A stretch of 51,971 bases of DNA from Butyrivibrio sp. INlla16. GTDB lineage: Bacteria; Bacillota; Clostridia; Lachnospirales; Lachnospiraceae. Below are positions 34,010 to 43,360 of the stretch, piece by piece. Under the pieces are notes generated by a model, which was not told the origin of the DNA, did not search any database, and worked only from the letters and a program-made list of their open reading frames with translations. Each line of letters begins with the position of its first letter. Positions within the stretch are counted from its first letter, which is position 1. The stretch lies in assembly GCF_900104155.1 (NCBI RefSeq), contig NZ_FMYB01000029.1, forward strand, positions 1 through 51,971, read 5' to 3'. The position numbers were made by a program, and so were the translations under genes.

Positions 34010-34957
34010 GTTTTTCTTATGGTCCGAAAGCCTGTTAAAGCTTTTCTTTTCGGATTTTGCCTTCATTTCCAGCATTTCTTTATCTGTAATAAATTTGAGA
34101 GTCTTAACCGCATAATACTTCTGGCTTTCCGCCTTTTTAACACGGACTTTAGCTCTCATATATCCATGCTCTTTGCAAAGCGATACGCTGTAAAAGTGTT
34201 TCCCGTTATTAGAGAACCATTTCACCTTACGCTTTATGGGCTTATTACAGATATAGCACTTTGTCCCCATTACTTCGGGATCTGATAACAGTTCTTCTCT
34301 CGTCTTAAATTCTCTTGAAATATATTTTGCATAATGCTCAAAGATTATATGAACTTCCTGGTCTTTGGTCTTGGGAGTCACATAATTATCAAATGAGTAG
34401 TTATAAAAGACCTTGCGACTCAGCTCACAGAATATTCTGGCTGTATAATCCGCATCCGACAAAGCTCTGTGGAAGGCCCCGTCCTTTTCCATTCCGAGGC
34501 TGTCTGTAGCATGCTCCAACGACCTTCGCATTTTTCCGTCTTCATACTGGATGCTGAAAAGCTTCTGAACATCATAGAACGGAAGCGGTCTGTCTGAAAG
34601 TAGCGGGAGATCGTAAAAATCCATATTGCGCTGAAGCTCAGTAAGATCAAGAGGTCCCCAGGTACAAAATGTCGGTTTCTCACCGCACCACTCCAGGAAT
34701 TCGGTAATAACAGTAACGAAATCATCACCCTTCTGAAGATCCTCCATTGAAATATGGATAAGATCTTCAGTTATCTTATGCATCTTTTTATAAACCTGCG
34801 GTCTTATGAGTCTGCTGAATTCACCTGTCCTGTTCATATTTTCATCGATACGAACCGCACCGATCTCAATAATCTCAAAGGGCAGGGATTTGCCGTTTCG
34901 CTCTTTTACTGTTTTCCCCTGATTCCACTCAAGGTCGAAGACAATGTAATTACCCAT
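34004..34957 (-). CDS. DEDDh 3'-5' exonuclease with C-terminal zinc module
   Basis: A 317-residue protein with a DnaQ/ERI1-like exonuclease domain: exo I is FDLEWNQG (residues 8-15), exo II is near TWGPLDLTELQRN, and exo III is HRALSDADYTARI, with the His and Asp of the DEDDh type. The unusual glutamate-tryptophan context after the first Asp is typical of ERI1/KapD-like exonucleases, which degrade RNA or DNA 3' ends. Residues about 235-275 add a Cys/His cluster (CYICNKPIKRK and LCKEHGYMRA) that could bind zinc and nucleic acid. The gene converges on the carboxypeptidase gene with a six-base overlap. Confidence 0.85.
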   Translation of the reverse strand: MGNYIVFDLEWNQGKTVKERNGKSLPFEIIEIGAVRIDENMNRTGEFSRLIRPQVYKKMHKITEDLIHISMEDLQKGDDFVTVITEFLEWCGEKPTFCTWGPLDLTELQRNMDFYDLPLLSDRPLPFYDVQKLFSIQYEDGKMRRSLEHATDSLGMEKDGAFHRALSDADYTARIFCELSRKVFYNYSFDNYVTPKTKDQEVHIIFEHYAKYISREFKTREELLSDPEVMGTKCYICNKPIKRKVKWFSNNGKHFYSVSLCKEHGYMRAKVRVKKAESQKYYAVKTLKFITDKEMLEMKAKSEKKSFNRLSDHKKNS

Positions 34958-34981
34958 TCTTTACCTAAATCCTCATCAGCA

Positions 34982-37501
34982 TTAATACTCTTTGGCAGGT
35001 GTCCAGTGTTCCTGACCATACATATCAGTGAATTTGAAGGTTACGAGAACTTTCCCATCTCCCACGGAAGTGTTTGCAATGTGCAAATCCTTCATATCAC
35101 CTTCAATAGTCAGGGTCTCTCCAAGATGATATTTATCCTGGAATACCTGATCATAATCATAAAAGTCACAAAGGAAATCTATTGTATCGCCTTTTACAAG
35201 TTCAGTGAGGTTCTTTGCTACAGTCTCAGTCTCTCCTTCGACATAATCATAATTTACACCTGCAACATAGCCATCCTCGTTTTCAGAATCAAATACAAGA
35301 ATAAGATTTGCCCTTACTCCGTTTACCTCACAGGGAACCCTTCCTGTTATAGCGTAGTTGTCTGAATCCCCCTGGGTATCCAGACGATAGTATGCAACCG
35401 GATGACCATCTATGGAAATCCAGGTTCTGTCTGAAGGAGCTACGGGATTTCCGTCTGCATCAATGTCGTAGGAATTATCAAGTCCGAGATCAATATATCC
35501 TGTGCCATCGTCATAGAACATATTTACATCAAGGTCTGAAACAAGCTCCCACTGCTCCGCGGACATCTGGATTACCGATTCCCCATCTGCATTTTCAGTC
35601 CACATGAGATTGTCTAAGTCAAAGTGATTCTCTGCGACATACTCAGCCATAGTCTCAACGTCAAGTCCTCTTCCAAAGAATGAGGAGTTGGATGCATCAA
35701 GCCCCGATACACCTGAAACACCATCTGACATCATGGCTCCGAATAATTGGATAAGCACATCTGCGCTGGAAACACTCTGTCCTTGCCCACTTACATCTCC
35801 GAAAAGGCTTCCTGCAGGAGAAGTTGTTCCGCCTGCTGCAACCTGACCGGCAACCTCCATGGATGCTGCCTTCTGAATACAATCAGCATAGCTGCTGTCC
35901 ATTCCGATGGCTTCGTAGGTGTTGACCATGTTGTCCACCTTCGAAGTCTTTTTATAAGGAAAATAAATCGACAGTCCATAAGCATTTGTCATGCTCTGAC
36001 TGGTTCTGTTGTACTTTACGCACCCTTTAAGTGCCTCGGCAAGCTCTTTTGACTCTTCCGTACCCATGTTTGTTGCAAGATGAATGAGATCCACCTGATC
36101 TATTCTTGAGGAAGCAGCAAATTCTCTGGCCTCGGATCTCGCATTTGAAACAAGCTTATATTCCTTATTGGATATTTTTTCCGACGTTTCTGTCGCAAAA
36201 TCCTTTAACTCTCCGGGCACAGTATTCTGAAGCTCGGCGAGGTCAATCAGCGAAAGTGTCGTCTTCTGGCCTCTGCAGGTTTTTGCACATTCATCAGTGT
36301 AAGAATCAATTATAAGTTTAGCCAGATCAGGAGTTTCCATTGAAGGATTTTTGGAGTATTCATTTAACCAGGGTGTGTAAAACCAGCCAACACCGGGTTC
36401 TGTCTCCTCTGAGGCAATCATGTAATCCGCATAATTGGATGCAACAAGAGCTGTCTCAACTGTTGCCATAAGGCAGGCATCAAATCCGATAAAGTCATAG
36501 GTTATTCCGCTGTCCTTAAGGGCCTCGTTAATCTGAGACAAATCCATTGAGCCGTTTCGTGCGAATTTTTCATCATAACCGTAACCGCTGACCGAGCCGC
36601 CGCCGTGATCCCAGAAAATAAGATCATATCTGTCAGCTTTAAAGTTTTCGCTCGCCCATTTTACAAAATAAGTCAGATTAGCAGGATCTGTCATAGGCTT
36701 CTCGCCAAGGCCATCCTGCAAAAGAGCAAGTCCGCCCTTTTTAACCTGATATATCTGATTGGTTCTGCTGGAAATAAGGTTGTTCTGCCAGTTCTTACAA
36801 CCACCCGTATAAACAATAATATTAATGTTATCGGAAAGATCCGCGCCCATCATTTCCTGAAGATCCTTCGTCGCCATAGCGCTTCTGGACTCAAGATCTG
36901 TTCCGCACATATACACCATAATTGTGGTGGTGTCTGTTCCGTCGCCTTTTAAAACAGTTCTCTTATCTCTGGAACCATCAGCGACATCCTTGTTCAGATT
37001 ACCTGTATTGGGAGTTTCACTCCACTGGCTGCTTGCCTGACCGTAATATCCCGTGCCTCCGCCAAGAAGTGTTCCCAAAAGAGAACCCATCTGTGAGCTA
37101 CCTGCACTGTTACTGCCACTTTGTGCAGATGCAGTGTCATTTTGCTGCGTTGTACTCTGTGTTTCCAAGGTAGTAGTTGCTGTCTGCGGGGTAGAATTAG
37201 TCTGTGACTGCGTATTCGTATAAGCAGTCTCGTTTCCTCCGGAAAATCCTCCCATGAGACTTCCGATACCGCCACCGCCTCCAAGAAGTAATATCGCCAG
37301 AATAATTATTATGGAAAGAGGACTTCTGCCACCTCCGCTTCTCTGAGGTCCGCCTCCTCCTGTTGTTCCGGATCCGCCACCTTTTCCCGAATAACCGTCA
37401 GATGATCCTACGGGTCCTCCTCCGAGTCCGTCACCTCTCTTATAGACTCCGGTTCCCCCTTCTTCAATGTTTTTCTTTCTCCTGATCGGTTGATCCGCCA
37501 T
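34982..37501 (-). CDS. Clostripain-family (C11) cysteine peptidase, membrane-anchored
   Basis: An 839-residue protein from the ATG at 37501 (GGTGG nine bases upstream; a GTG four codons earlier overlaps that box). The first 60 residues are polar and glycine-rich, then comes one membrane segment (near 60-80, LSIIIILAILLL), a Ser/Thr/Gln-rich linker, and the C11 domain. The catalytic His lies in FWDHGGGS (residue 299) and the catalytic Cys in GFDACLMAT (residue 343). Family members cleave after Arg or Lys. The C-terminal 250 residues look like a beta-rich accessory region. It is the last gene of a four-gene cell-surface operon and probably acts outside the membrane. Confidence 0.88.
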   Translation of the reverse strand: MADQPIRRKKNIEEGGTGVYKRGDGLGGGPVGSSDGYSGKGGGSGTTGGGGPQRSGGGRSPLSIIIILAILLLGGGGGIGSLMGGFSGGNETAYTNTQSQTNSTPQTATTTLETQSTTQQNDTASAQSGSNSAGSSQMGSLLGTLLGGGTGYYGQASSQWSETPNTGNLNKDVADGSRDKRTVLKGDGTDTTTIMVYMCGTDLESRSAMATKDLQEMMGADLSDNINIIVYTGGCKNWQNNLISSRTNQIYQVKKGGLALLQDGLGEKPMTDPANLTYFVKWASENFKADRYDLIFWDHGGGSVSGYGYDEKFARNGSMDLSQINEALKDSGITYDFIGFDACLMATVETALVASNYADYMIASEETEPGVGWFYTPWLNEYSKNPSMETPDLAKLIIDSYTDECAKTCRGQKTTLSLIDLAELQNTVPGELKDFATETSEKISNKEYKLVSNARSEAREFAASSRIDQVDLIHLATNMGTEESKELAEALKGCVKYNRTSQSMTNAYGLSIYFPYKKTSKVDNMVNTYEAIGMDSSYADCIQKAASMEVAGQVAAGGTTSPAGSLFGDVSGQGQSVSSADVLIQLFGAMMSDGVSGVSGLDASNSSFFGRGLDVETMAEYVAENHFDLDNLMWTENADGESVIQMSAEQWELVSDLDVNMFYDDGTGYIDLGLDNSYDIDADGNPVAPSDRTWISIDGHPVAYYRLDTQGDSDNYAITGRVPCEVNGVRANLILVFDSENEDGYVAGVNYDYVEGETETVAKNLTELVKGDTIDFLCDFYDYDQVFQDKYHLGETLTIEGDMKDLHIANTSVGDGKVLVTFKFTDMYGQEHWTPAKEY

Positions 37502-37525
37502 AACTTTTTCCACCTTTCCTCTTGC

Positions 37526-38620
37526 TTACTCTATTACATAGATTTTTTTGCCAAAACTGTCGGCAATATATAATCTTCCCCCTTGCATGCACATTCCCAC
37601 CGGAGATACCAGTTCTGCATCAGGTATTTTTTCATCCTTTACTTCCACTGTTGTCACCTGACCATCACTGATTCTTCTTACTGCGCCGTTTACCGTATCA
37701 GCAACGAAAACAGTACCGTCATTTGCAACCGCAACAGCCTTGGGTGAAGAAAAAGTCGCTGCAGATGCATCCCCGTCCGTAAATCCCTCGGTTCCACTTC
37801 CGGCTACAACCTCTATATCCCCGGAGGATTTTTTTGAAGAAGCATCCGATACGTTAACTCTTAAAATTCTGTTATTCCCGGTCTCAGCAATATAGAGAAA
37901 TCCGGAATTATATCCAAGTCCCATGGGACAGTTAAGATCATCAAGAAGAGTTATGATGTCTCCTCCTGATGTTATCACCTTGATACTATTGGCATGTGTA
38001 TCTGAAACAAAAAGGTTTCCGTTCTCATCTGATGCCATGCCTGTCGGGAACTCAAAACTCTCCGAATCACCGGATGAATTCAGCACAGTTTCGACTTTAT
38101 CTGCGCTTACTATACGAATAACTCCGTTGTCTGTATCCGATACAGCTATTCCGGCTCCATAAGCACTCACATCCCAGGGCAGTTTAAAAAGAGCCTGCGC
38201 AGGATCTGCATCATTATAGCCTCCCTGCGGTTTGTCATACGCATCTTTCTCACTGTCGGCACCGGCAAATATTTCTGCTCCGCTCTCAGTAACCTTCCAT
38301 ACACACTTTGAGTAGGAGTCCGTTACATAGAGGGCGTCTTCAAACACGCACATTCCGCCGGGTTCAACGGTATCCGGAAGAGCATCAAGATTAAAATCTA
38401 TGCTATTTTCATTTTGAATCCCAACTACTTTTTCCGGGGAATCAGATGAAGTTTCTTCAATATAAGCTTCCTCTGTCTCCTCAGCACTCTCTTCCTGTGC
38501 GGCTTTTTCCTGTTTTTCCTTAAAAAGGCCGCAGGCCACCATGGACACGGTAAATGCTGTTACCAAAAGTACAAGAAAAACGATTACCCACTTAAATCCT
38601 TTTTTCTTTTTTTTGTTCAT
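37526..38620 (-). CDS. Membrane-anchored NHL beta-propeller protein
   Basis: A 364-residue protein from the ATG at 38620 with GGGGAG just upstream. A lysine-rich start and one hydrophobic segment (about 10-30) end in SMVACGLF, which is close to but not a standard lipobox, so it is either a lipoprotein or an N-anchored protein. An acidic linker follows and then five or six NHL-type repeats, for example ADEN-like blades NGNLFVSDTHANSIKVI, SGFLYIAETGNNRILRV and DGTVFVADTVNGAVRRI. Such propellers bind proteins or glycans at the cell surface. It lies between the CapA-like and C11 peptidase genes in the operon. Confidence 0.82.
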   Translation of the reverse strand: MNKKKKKGFKWVIVFLVLLVTAFTVSMVACGLFKEKQEKAAQEESAEETEEAYIEETSSDSPEKVVGIQNENSIDFNLDALPDTVEPGGMCVFEDALYVTDSYSKCVWKVTESGAEIFAGADSEKDAYDKPQGGYNDADPAQALFKLPWDVSAYGAGIAVSDTDNGVIRIVSADKVETVLNSSGDSESFEFPTGMASDENGNLFVSDTHANSIKVITSGGDIITLLDDLNCPMGLGYNSGFLYIAETGNNRILRVNVSDASSKKSSGDIEVVAGSGTEGFTDGDASAATFSSPKAVAVANDGTVFVADTVNGAVRRISDGQVTTVEVKDEKIPDAELVSPVGMCMQGGRLYIADSFGKKIYVIE

Positions 38621-38659
38621 AAGACTCCCCCACAAGAATCTATAATCACTACTATTATG

Positions 38660-38668
38660 AGTATATCA
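38660..38668 (-). promoter_or_regulatory. Extended -10 promoter upstream of the NHL gene
   Basis: TGATATACT on the minus strand, about 40 bases upstream of the NHL gene start. The same nine bases, preceded by TG, occur upstream of the DUF3160 gene (42491-42499). No good -35 is present. It suggests a second promoter inside the surface operon. Confidence 0.42.
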
Positions 38669-38678
38669 CAAATAATGC

Positions 38679-40106
38679 CTATTTCCGCTGTACTACGGCA
38701 TCTATTTCTTTAAGCTCATAATCCTTTATCCTTATTCCGTCAAAGGTGTGCTCTATAGTAAAATATGCCTCTCCTCCAAGTCTGGTAGCTTCATCCTGCT
38801 TCTGATCTGCACGGAAATTTCCAAGAGAATAGTACACAAGCGTCTCACCGCCATCCTCTCTTTCAAGTGTCTGAACGTATTGAAGTACGTGAGGATGTGT
38901 TCCTATTACCACATCTACTCCCGCATCACACAGGAGATAGGCAAATTCTCTCTGGTCATCACTTATACTTTTTGTGTATTCATCTCCCCAGTGAGCATAG
39001 ACAACGATAAAATCCGCTTCTTTTTTCGCATCTTGTATATCGTTTACACACTGTTCCTTTTCCTTTTCTGTCTTCGGAATGTAATGGACAGCGTAGGGAT
39101 ACTTTTCGGACATATCCATCCCGTTTGTTCCGTAGGTATAACTGAAAAGAGCAATCCGTATACCGTTTTTACTTATTATTTCGTACGGTCTGTATGCCTT
39201 GTCGCTGCTTCCCTGTATTCCGATACAGGTTATATCATTCTTCTTATAAAAAGAGGTAGTAACATCTATACCATAAATTCCCTTATCAAGAGCATGATTA
39301 TTCCCGCATACTGCTACATCAAATCCCGCATTTTTTATGGCTTCTCCAACCTCTATCGGAGATCCAAACTGCGGATATCCGGAAACAGCGGAGGGCTTAT
39401 CCACCAGTATGGTCTCCGCTTGAATTGAAGCTATGTCGGCAGATTCTATCTCCTTTATAAAAGGCTCATAGAGAAAGCTGAAGTCGCCGTGCTTATTGGT
39501 ATACGCGTACTCATAAATACTCTTATGGATAATGTTGTCTCCGAAAGCCGCGAATTTCACCTCATTATCGATGTTCTTAAGGCCAAACGAGCTCCATATC
39601 CATAGAGTATTATCATTATTTCTGTCTTCTGTGAGGATTATCGCTTCATCTCTCTCAAGCAATTTCATTCTGGTCACAAGTCTGCCTATATCCGATGCAA
39701 ACCACTTGGAATCTATCTCTCCGTTTTCTGAGATGTCATATATGAAAATATGCTGAGAATAGCTGATTTCATCCCCTGTAACCCAGAAGGGCTTTTCATT
39801 TCCGTAGCGTCCTCTCTTCCATAAAAGAAGAATCAGTTCCTCGTCACCGTTTCTGTCTATGTCAGTAATAAAGGCATCCTGTATCTTTAATTCCTTATTG
39901 TTTGTCCACAAAAGATTTCCGTCTCTGTCAGTCAGCGTAACCTTTTTTCTTTTCAGGTGACATTCGATTCCGGCATCTGACGTAAATTCCTTTTCCTGCC
40001 AGGAAACCCACGAGGGTAAGAGCAGCGCCCAATATATGCAGCAAATGGCTGCCGCTATTACAAGCAGCAGCCACACTGATTTTTTTGAACTCAAAATTTT
40101 TTTCAT
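38679..40106 (-). CDS. CapA-like metallophosphatase-fold protein, membrane-anchored
   Basis: A 475-residue protein whose ATG at 40106 overlaps the upstream stop as ATGA. An N-terminal membrane segment (SVWLLLVIAAAICCIYWALL) is followed by a 150-residue beta-rich domain with repeated DRDG/DRNGDEE phrases that resemble an FG-GAP or VCBS-like region, and then a CapA (PGA_cap) domain: FAAFGDNIIH, VAVCGNNHALDKGI, VYAHWGDEY and IGTHPHVLQYV. CapA proteins act in poly-gamma-glutamate or other surface polymer export, but many relatives have unknown substrates. No capB or capC is nearby, so a capsule role is not supported by context. Confidence 0.85.
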   Translation of the reverse strand: MKKILSSKKSVWLLLVIAAAICCIYWALLLPSWVSWQEKEFTSDAGIECHLKRKKVTLTDRDGNLLWTNNKELKIQDAFITDIDRNGDEELILLLWKRGRYGNEKPFWVTGDEISYSQHIFIYDISENGEIDSKWFASDIGRLVTRMKLLERDEAIILTEDRNNDNTLWIWSSFGLKNIDNEVKFAAFGDNIIHKSIYEYAYTNKHGDFSFLYEPFIKEIESADIASIQAETILVDKPSAVSGYPQFGSPIEVGEAIKNAGFDVAVCGNNHALDKGIYGIDVTTSFYKKNDITCIGIQGSSDKAYRPYEIISKNGIRIALFSYTYGTNGMDMSEKYPYAVHYIPKTEKEKEQCVNDIQDAKKEADFIVVYAHWGDEYTKSISDDQREFAYLLCDAGVDVVIGTHPHVLQYVQTLEREDGGETLVYYSLGNFRADQKQDEATRLGGEAYFTIEHTFDGIRIKDYELKEIDAVVQRK

Positions 40107-42439
40107 CTCTTCACGCGATAACTCATAGTCCACTGCGGTTTGTCAGGTGTGGATTCCGCTTCAACCCAGTTCCAATCATCATCCAGATATCCGCCGTTAA
40201 GTCTTCCTCTCCACTCTGAGTCTGTCATTCTATCCGAAATCGGTACCTCAAATTGATAGAAGCTGTAAACACTGCCTCGTCCGACATGAAGTTTTCCGTC
40301 AATAGGAAATACTACATATACACGGTCAGCTCCGCCTGTACCTACTTCGAGAACCGATCCGTTGGGATCTGTTGCGATGTCCGCAACTATTGGGCACGGT
40401 GCCTGATAGCTGTATGAAAGTCCCTCCACCGTATCTTTATTTACTTCAACCCAGAAATGCTCGAGGTTACCACCGTAGCATCTGATAAATTCGTAGTCCT
40501 CATCACTAAGGGATTCATTTTTCAGCTCTTTTTCGGAAATATCAAGAAGCTTTTTAGCCATATCGGAAAGCAGATCAAGGTCTTTTTCTGCGGAAGACTC
40601 AAGCATTCCCATATCTTTCAGTCCCTCTTTTGTCTTGTTTGAGAGGAATAAAAATCTACTGTATACTACCGGCTCCGGATCTACATATCCCCTGTCATCC
40701 GGAATGTCCTCATCATCGTCTCCGCCGCCCATTTCTGCCATTATCTGCTTTGCATATAAAATGGTATCGTGCTTGAGCTCGGCATAAGAACCCGCAAAGG
40801 TCTCCAGATCCTTCTTTTGCCATTCATCGGACAGCATGTATGAAGGATATCCTTCAGGCTTTTTCTCGAACAACGGTCTCAGCGTATTGAGCCATCCGGA
40901 ATAAAGGCTTGCGTTCCAGAGTTCATTGTTGTCACCGCTAAAGAAGCCTTTGAGAACAGTGAGATTGTCGGTATAATTCTTATAATCCGTTGCCCCGTTC
41001 TCATCAAGAATCGAATATGCAGTATCAGAACCAAGGACTGCTGCCGTATCAAGGGTATCAGGAAGATATCTGTTATCTCCGTTACTGTTTTCCTGGACAT
41101 TTCGATATACAAGGCGCTGCATTATTGAAGCATCTATGGTAAATCTCTGTCCCATAAATCTGAAGGAAGGTATAACAACCTCTTCATCTTCGTAAACGGG
41201 AACCGAATTAATCTGCGGAGGATCCAGTTTTTCTGCTGCCTTTATGACTTTATCCAGTGATGAACTATCGGAAGATAAATCTGCTGCTGCCGGCATTTTT
41301 CCATAGCATGTCTTTACAAGATCAGCAAAAACATTATATCCCGGGTCATCGGACGCTCCTGCAAAGAAGCTTGTTATACTATAGATATCAGCCCAGTCCT
41401 CAGGCTTTTCATCTATCGCCATAGTCATCAGTACTGCGCTCTTAACTCTCTCTTCGGATTCAAGCTCAAACGGAATACGTCCATACCACATCATGGCTCT
41501 GAAGTACTTCTCCAGAGTCTCATCTCCTTCGTAGTAGCCCCTTACCTTGTACTGAGAATAATCCTCGTTAAGTTCAGTGAGTCCGCATACACTGATGCCG
41601 TCAGCCGACATGATTTTGTCATACTCAGCGCTTACAAGGTCTTCAAAATTCTTATCATTTATCGGAGCTTTATTATTTCCATCCTGAAGGAGTGACCCTA
41701 TATAGAAAAAGGCAAGATTATTAAATGCTGCTTTTTCCCAGTCTGTTCCCTTTAATTCTTCATATTGTTTTTGTGAAATCTCAAGCATATTGTCCGTAAG
41801 ACTCATAAGCTTATCCGACAAAAACTTCTTTTCCGTATTTTTCATAAGGAATGCAAAATACAAATGATAAGTATGCATCAGTGAATCCACTGTTACAAAG
41901 CTTGGGAAATAGTCGTAACGATTATCTTCATAAACATCAAAGAATTCATCTTCATTGCTTTCTGTCACAACAAAAGAATTCTTTATAAGCATGTTTCTGA
42001 AATCAGTTACATTATTGTATTCGTCCTCATACTCAGTCTCAAAGAGTCCAGCAAAGCGTTTATGATATTCTACATTTGAAAAATCTTCCGCCACGGAATA
42101 TGCAGGGATGGACGGAACAAGGTTCTCGTCGTAATAGATTTCTTCCATGTCTCCAAGCAGAGACAAATTGATGACATCATAATCAGATCCGCCTTCATCT
42201 TCCTGCGAATCTGTGGTTTCATCAGTCGTTTCTTCCGGCTCCTCATTTTTCACAGAAGCATCATCGTCGCTGCTCTCGGTTTTTTCATCAACAGCAGCCT
42301 CTGTTGTATCTTCTGAGTCCTTTGCTTTATCACCAAGATCAGTCTGGTCACTCACACTATTACCTGGAGTGGTACTACCGGCACATCCTGATATGGCCAT
42401 AGATAACGTCAATAATATAGTAACAACCTTTTTCTTCAT
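40103..42439 (-). CDS. DUF3160 lipoprotein
   Basis: A 778-residue protein with a lipoprotein signal (MKKKVVTILL, then lipobox AISGC at about residues 15-19). An acidic Asp/Glu/Thr linker of about 70 residues leads to the DUF3160 domain, which fills the rest: FPSFVTVDSLMHTYHLYFAF, MWYGRIPFEL, FMGQRFTIDASIMQRLVYRN, DTAAVLGSD and LKHDTILYAKQ are recognisable stretches. DUF3160 proteins are secreted or lipid-anchored and uncharacterised. It is the first gene of the operon with CapA-like, NHL and C11 proteins. GAGGG lies seven bases before the ATG. Confidence 0.85.
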   Translation of the reverse strand: MKKKVVTILLTLSMAISGCAGSTTPGNSVSDQTDLGDKAKDSEDTTEAAVDEKTESSDDDASVKNEEPEETTDETTDSQEDEGGSDYDVINLSLLGDMEEIYYDENLVPSIPAYSVAEDFSNVEYHKRFAGLFETEYEDEYNNVTDFRNMLIKNSFVVTESNEDEFFDVYEDNRYDYFPSFVTVDSLMHTYHLYFAFLMKNTEKKFLSDKLMSLTDNMLEISQKQYEELKGTDWEKAAFNNLAFFYIGSLLQDGNNKAPINDKNFEDLVSAEYDKIMSADGISVCGLTELNEDYSQYKVRGYYEGDETLEKYFRAMMWYGRIPFELESEERVKSAVLMTMAIDEKPEDWADIYSITSFFAGASDDPGYNVFADLVKTCYGKMPAAADLSSDSSSLDKVIKAAEKLDPPQINSVPVYEDEEVVIPSFRFMGQRFTIDASIMQRLVYRNVQENSNGDNRYLPDTLDTAAVLGSDTAYSILDENGATDYKNYTDNLTVLKGFFSGDNNELWNASLYSGWLNTLRPLFEKKPEGYPSYMLSDEWQKKDLETFAGSYAELKHDTILYAKQIMAEMGGGDDDEDIPDDRGYVDPEPVVYSRFLFLSNKTKEGLKDMGMLESSAEKDLDLLSDMAKKLLDISEKELKNESLSDEDYEFIRCYGGNLEHFWVEVNKDTVEGLSYSYQAPCPIVADIATDPNGSVLEVGTGGADRVYVVFPIDGKLHVGRGSVYSFYQFEVPISDRMTDSEWRGRLNGGYLDDDWNWVEAESTPDKPQWTMSYRVKR

Positions 42440-42490
42440 ACTAAAACCCTCATTAAAAAACTGTATTGCGTTTTTGTTGCAACTATAAAA

Positions 42491-42499
42491 AGTATATCA
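42491..42499 (-). promoter_or_regulatory. Extended -10 promoter of the surface operon
   Basis: TGATATACT on the minus strand, about 52 bases upstream of the DUF3160 gene start. The region 17-18 bases upstream is T-rich but not a clear -35. Confidence 0.5.
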
Positions 42500-42530
42500 C
42501 ATATTAAACAAATAGAAAAAACTGCTCAAT

Positions 42531-42734
42531 TCATGCAATGTATCTCTCGATTATTTTTGCCGTCTCATCAATTTCAAGTTCTGTGTTATCAATAAACATC
42601 GAAAACTTACCTTTATTCTTTCTAAACCAGCGGTTAAAACCAACGTGTGGTTCAATCACTTCATCAGAAGTGAAGCCTCTCTCTGCCGGTCTGGCCTTAA
42701 GCCTTTTTACTATCTTCGGAAATTCTTCCCAAAG
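42531..42734 (-). pseudogene. C-terminal fragment of a P-loop kinase-like protein
   Basis: The minus strand reads 67 residues from just after a TAA (42735-42737) to TGA (42531-42533) with no start codon at the beginning. It contains LKARPAERGFTSDEVIEPHV and FNRWFRKNKGKFSMFIDNTE, which resembles the end of small nucleotide-kinase or AAA-type proteins where an invader segment is followed by a short strand and helix. It overlaps the end of the CD3324-type gene in another frame. It is probably a leftover of a deleted gene; the family is inferred from general pattern only. Confidence 0.4.
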
Positions 42735-43360
42735 TTATTCCAGAAAAAACTGTATTCTTCATTTCTTGCAAAAACGAAGGCGTAATAAGAATTTCTTCTT
42801 GCCTGCTTCAGGAACTGTATATATTCCTGCTGATAAGGAACAGAAAAAGTATGATTTTCATAGATGACTATCAGCGGTAGATCAGTAAAATCCGCTGCTC
42901 TTGAATCTATCTGCTTATCATCTTCTGTGCCAATGAGCCTTAGAGGAATTCTGACAAGCTCAGACATAAAATACTCTGAGTAATCGGGAGCATCTTTATC
43001 CATTGAGCTCAGATACATACGCACCCATTCTTCTCCAAGTCCCTGTGATGCGTAATTCTCTGCTGAGGTGATGGAGGGCGAAAACATTGGAAGATTCACT
43101 TTCTTTCCATATACCAGCTTTTTGATGGTTTCAGGTGAAAGATAGAATTCTTCTGCTATTTCCATGATAGAGTGTCCCGCAGAGTAGCGATTGCAGATCA
43201 TGGCATTTCGCTTATTGAGTCTTTCTCTATAGCCGGATGCTTCGCCCCATCCCTTAGCGGATTCTTTCTTAGGAATATATATCACTTTCCCGCCCGCATA
43301 CTTTTGAACTTCCTCTAATAGTTTTTCAGGCAAAATGTTTTTGGCATTTTCGTATTTCAT
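42710..43360 (-). CDS. CD3324-type regulator with unknown C-terminal domain
   Basis: A 216-residue protein. Residues 1 to about 85 match the CD3324 (Mor-like) family: MKYENAKNILPEKLLEEVQK, GKVIYIPKK, then RNAMICNRYSAGHSIMEIAE and LSPETIKKLVYGKK, which is a helix-turn-helix. CD3324 proteins usually end there. Residues about 90-216 are a separate domain I do not recognise (LGEEWVRMYLSSMDKDAPDY, PLIVIYENHTFSVPYQQEYI). The ATG overlaps the stop of the upstream phosphotransferase-like gene as ATGA, so the two are likely translated together. The C-terminal end may be truncated, since a kinase fragment follows immediately in another frame. Confidence 0.65.
   Translation of the reverse strand: MKYENAKNILPEKLLEEVQKYAGGKVIYIPKKESAKGWGEASGYRERLNKRNAMICNRYSAGHSIMEIAEEFYLSPETIKKLVYGKKVNLPMFSPSITSAENYASQGLGEEWVRMYLSSMDKDAPDYSEYFMSELVRIPLRLIGTEDDKQIDSRAADFTDLPLIVIYENHTFSVPYQQEYIQFLKQARRNSYYAFVFARNEEYSFFWNNFGKNFRR

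Noticed and set aside
34754..35365. 203-codon plus-strand frame
   Set aside because: It spans the ends of two minus-strand genes with clear families (exonuclease and C11 peptidase).
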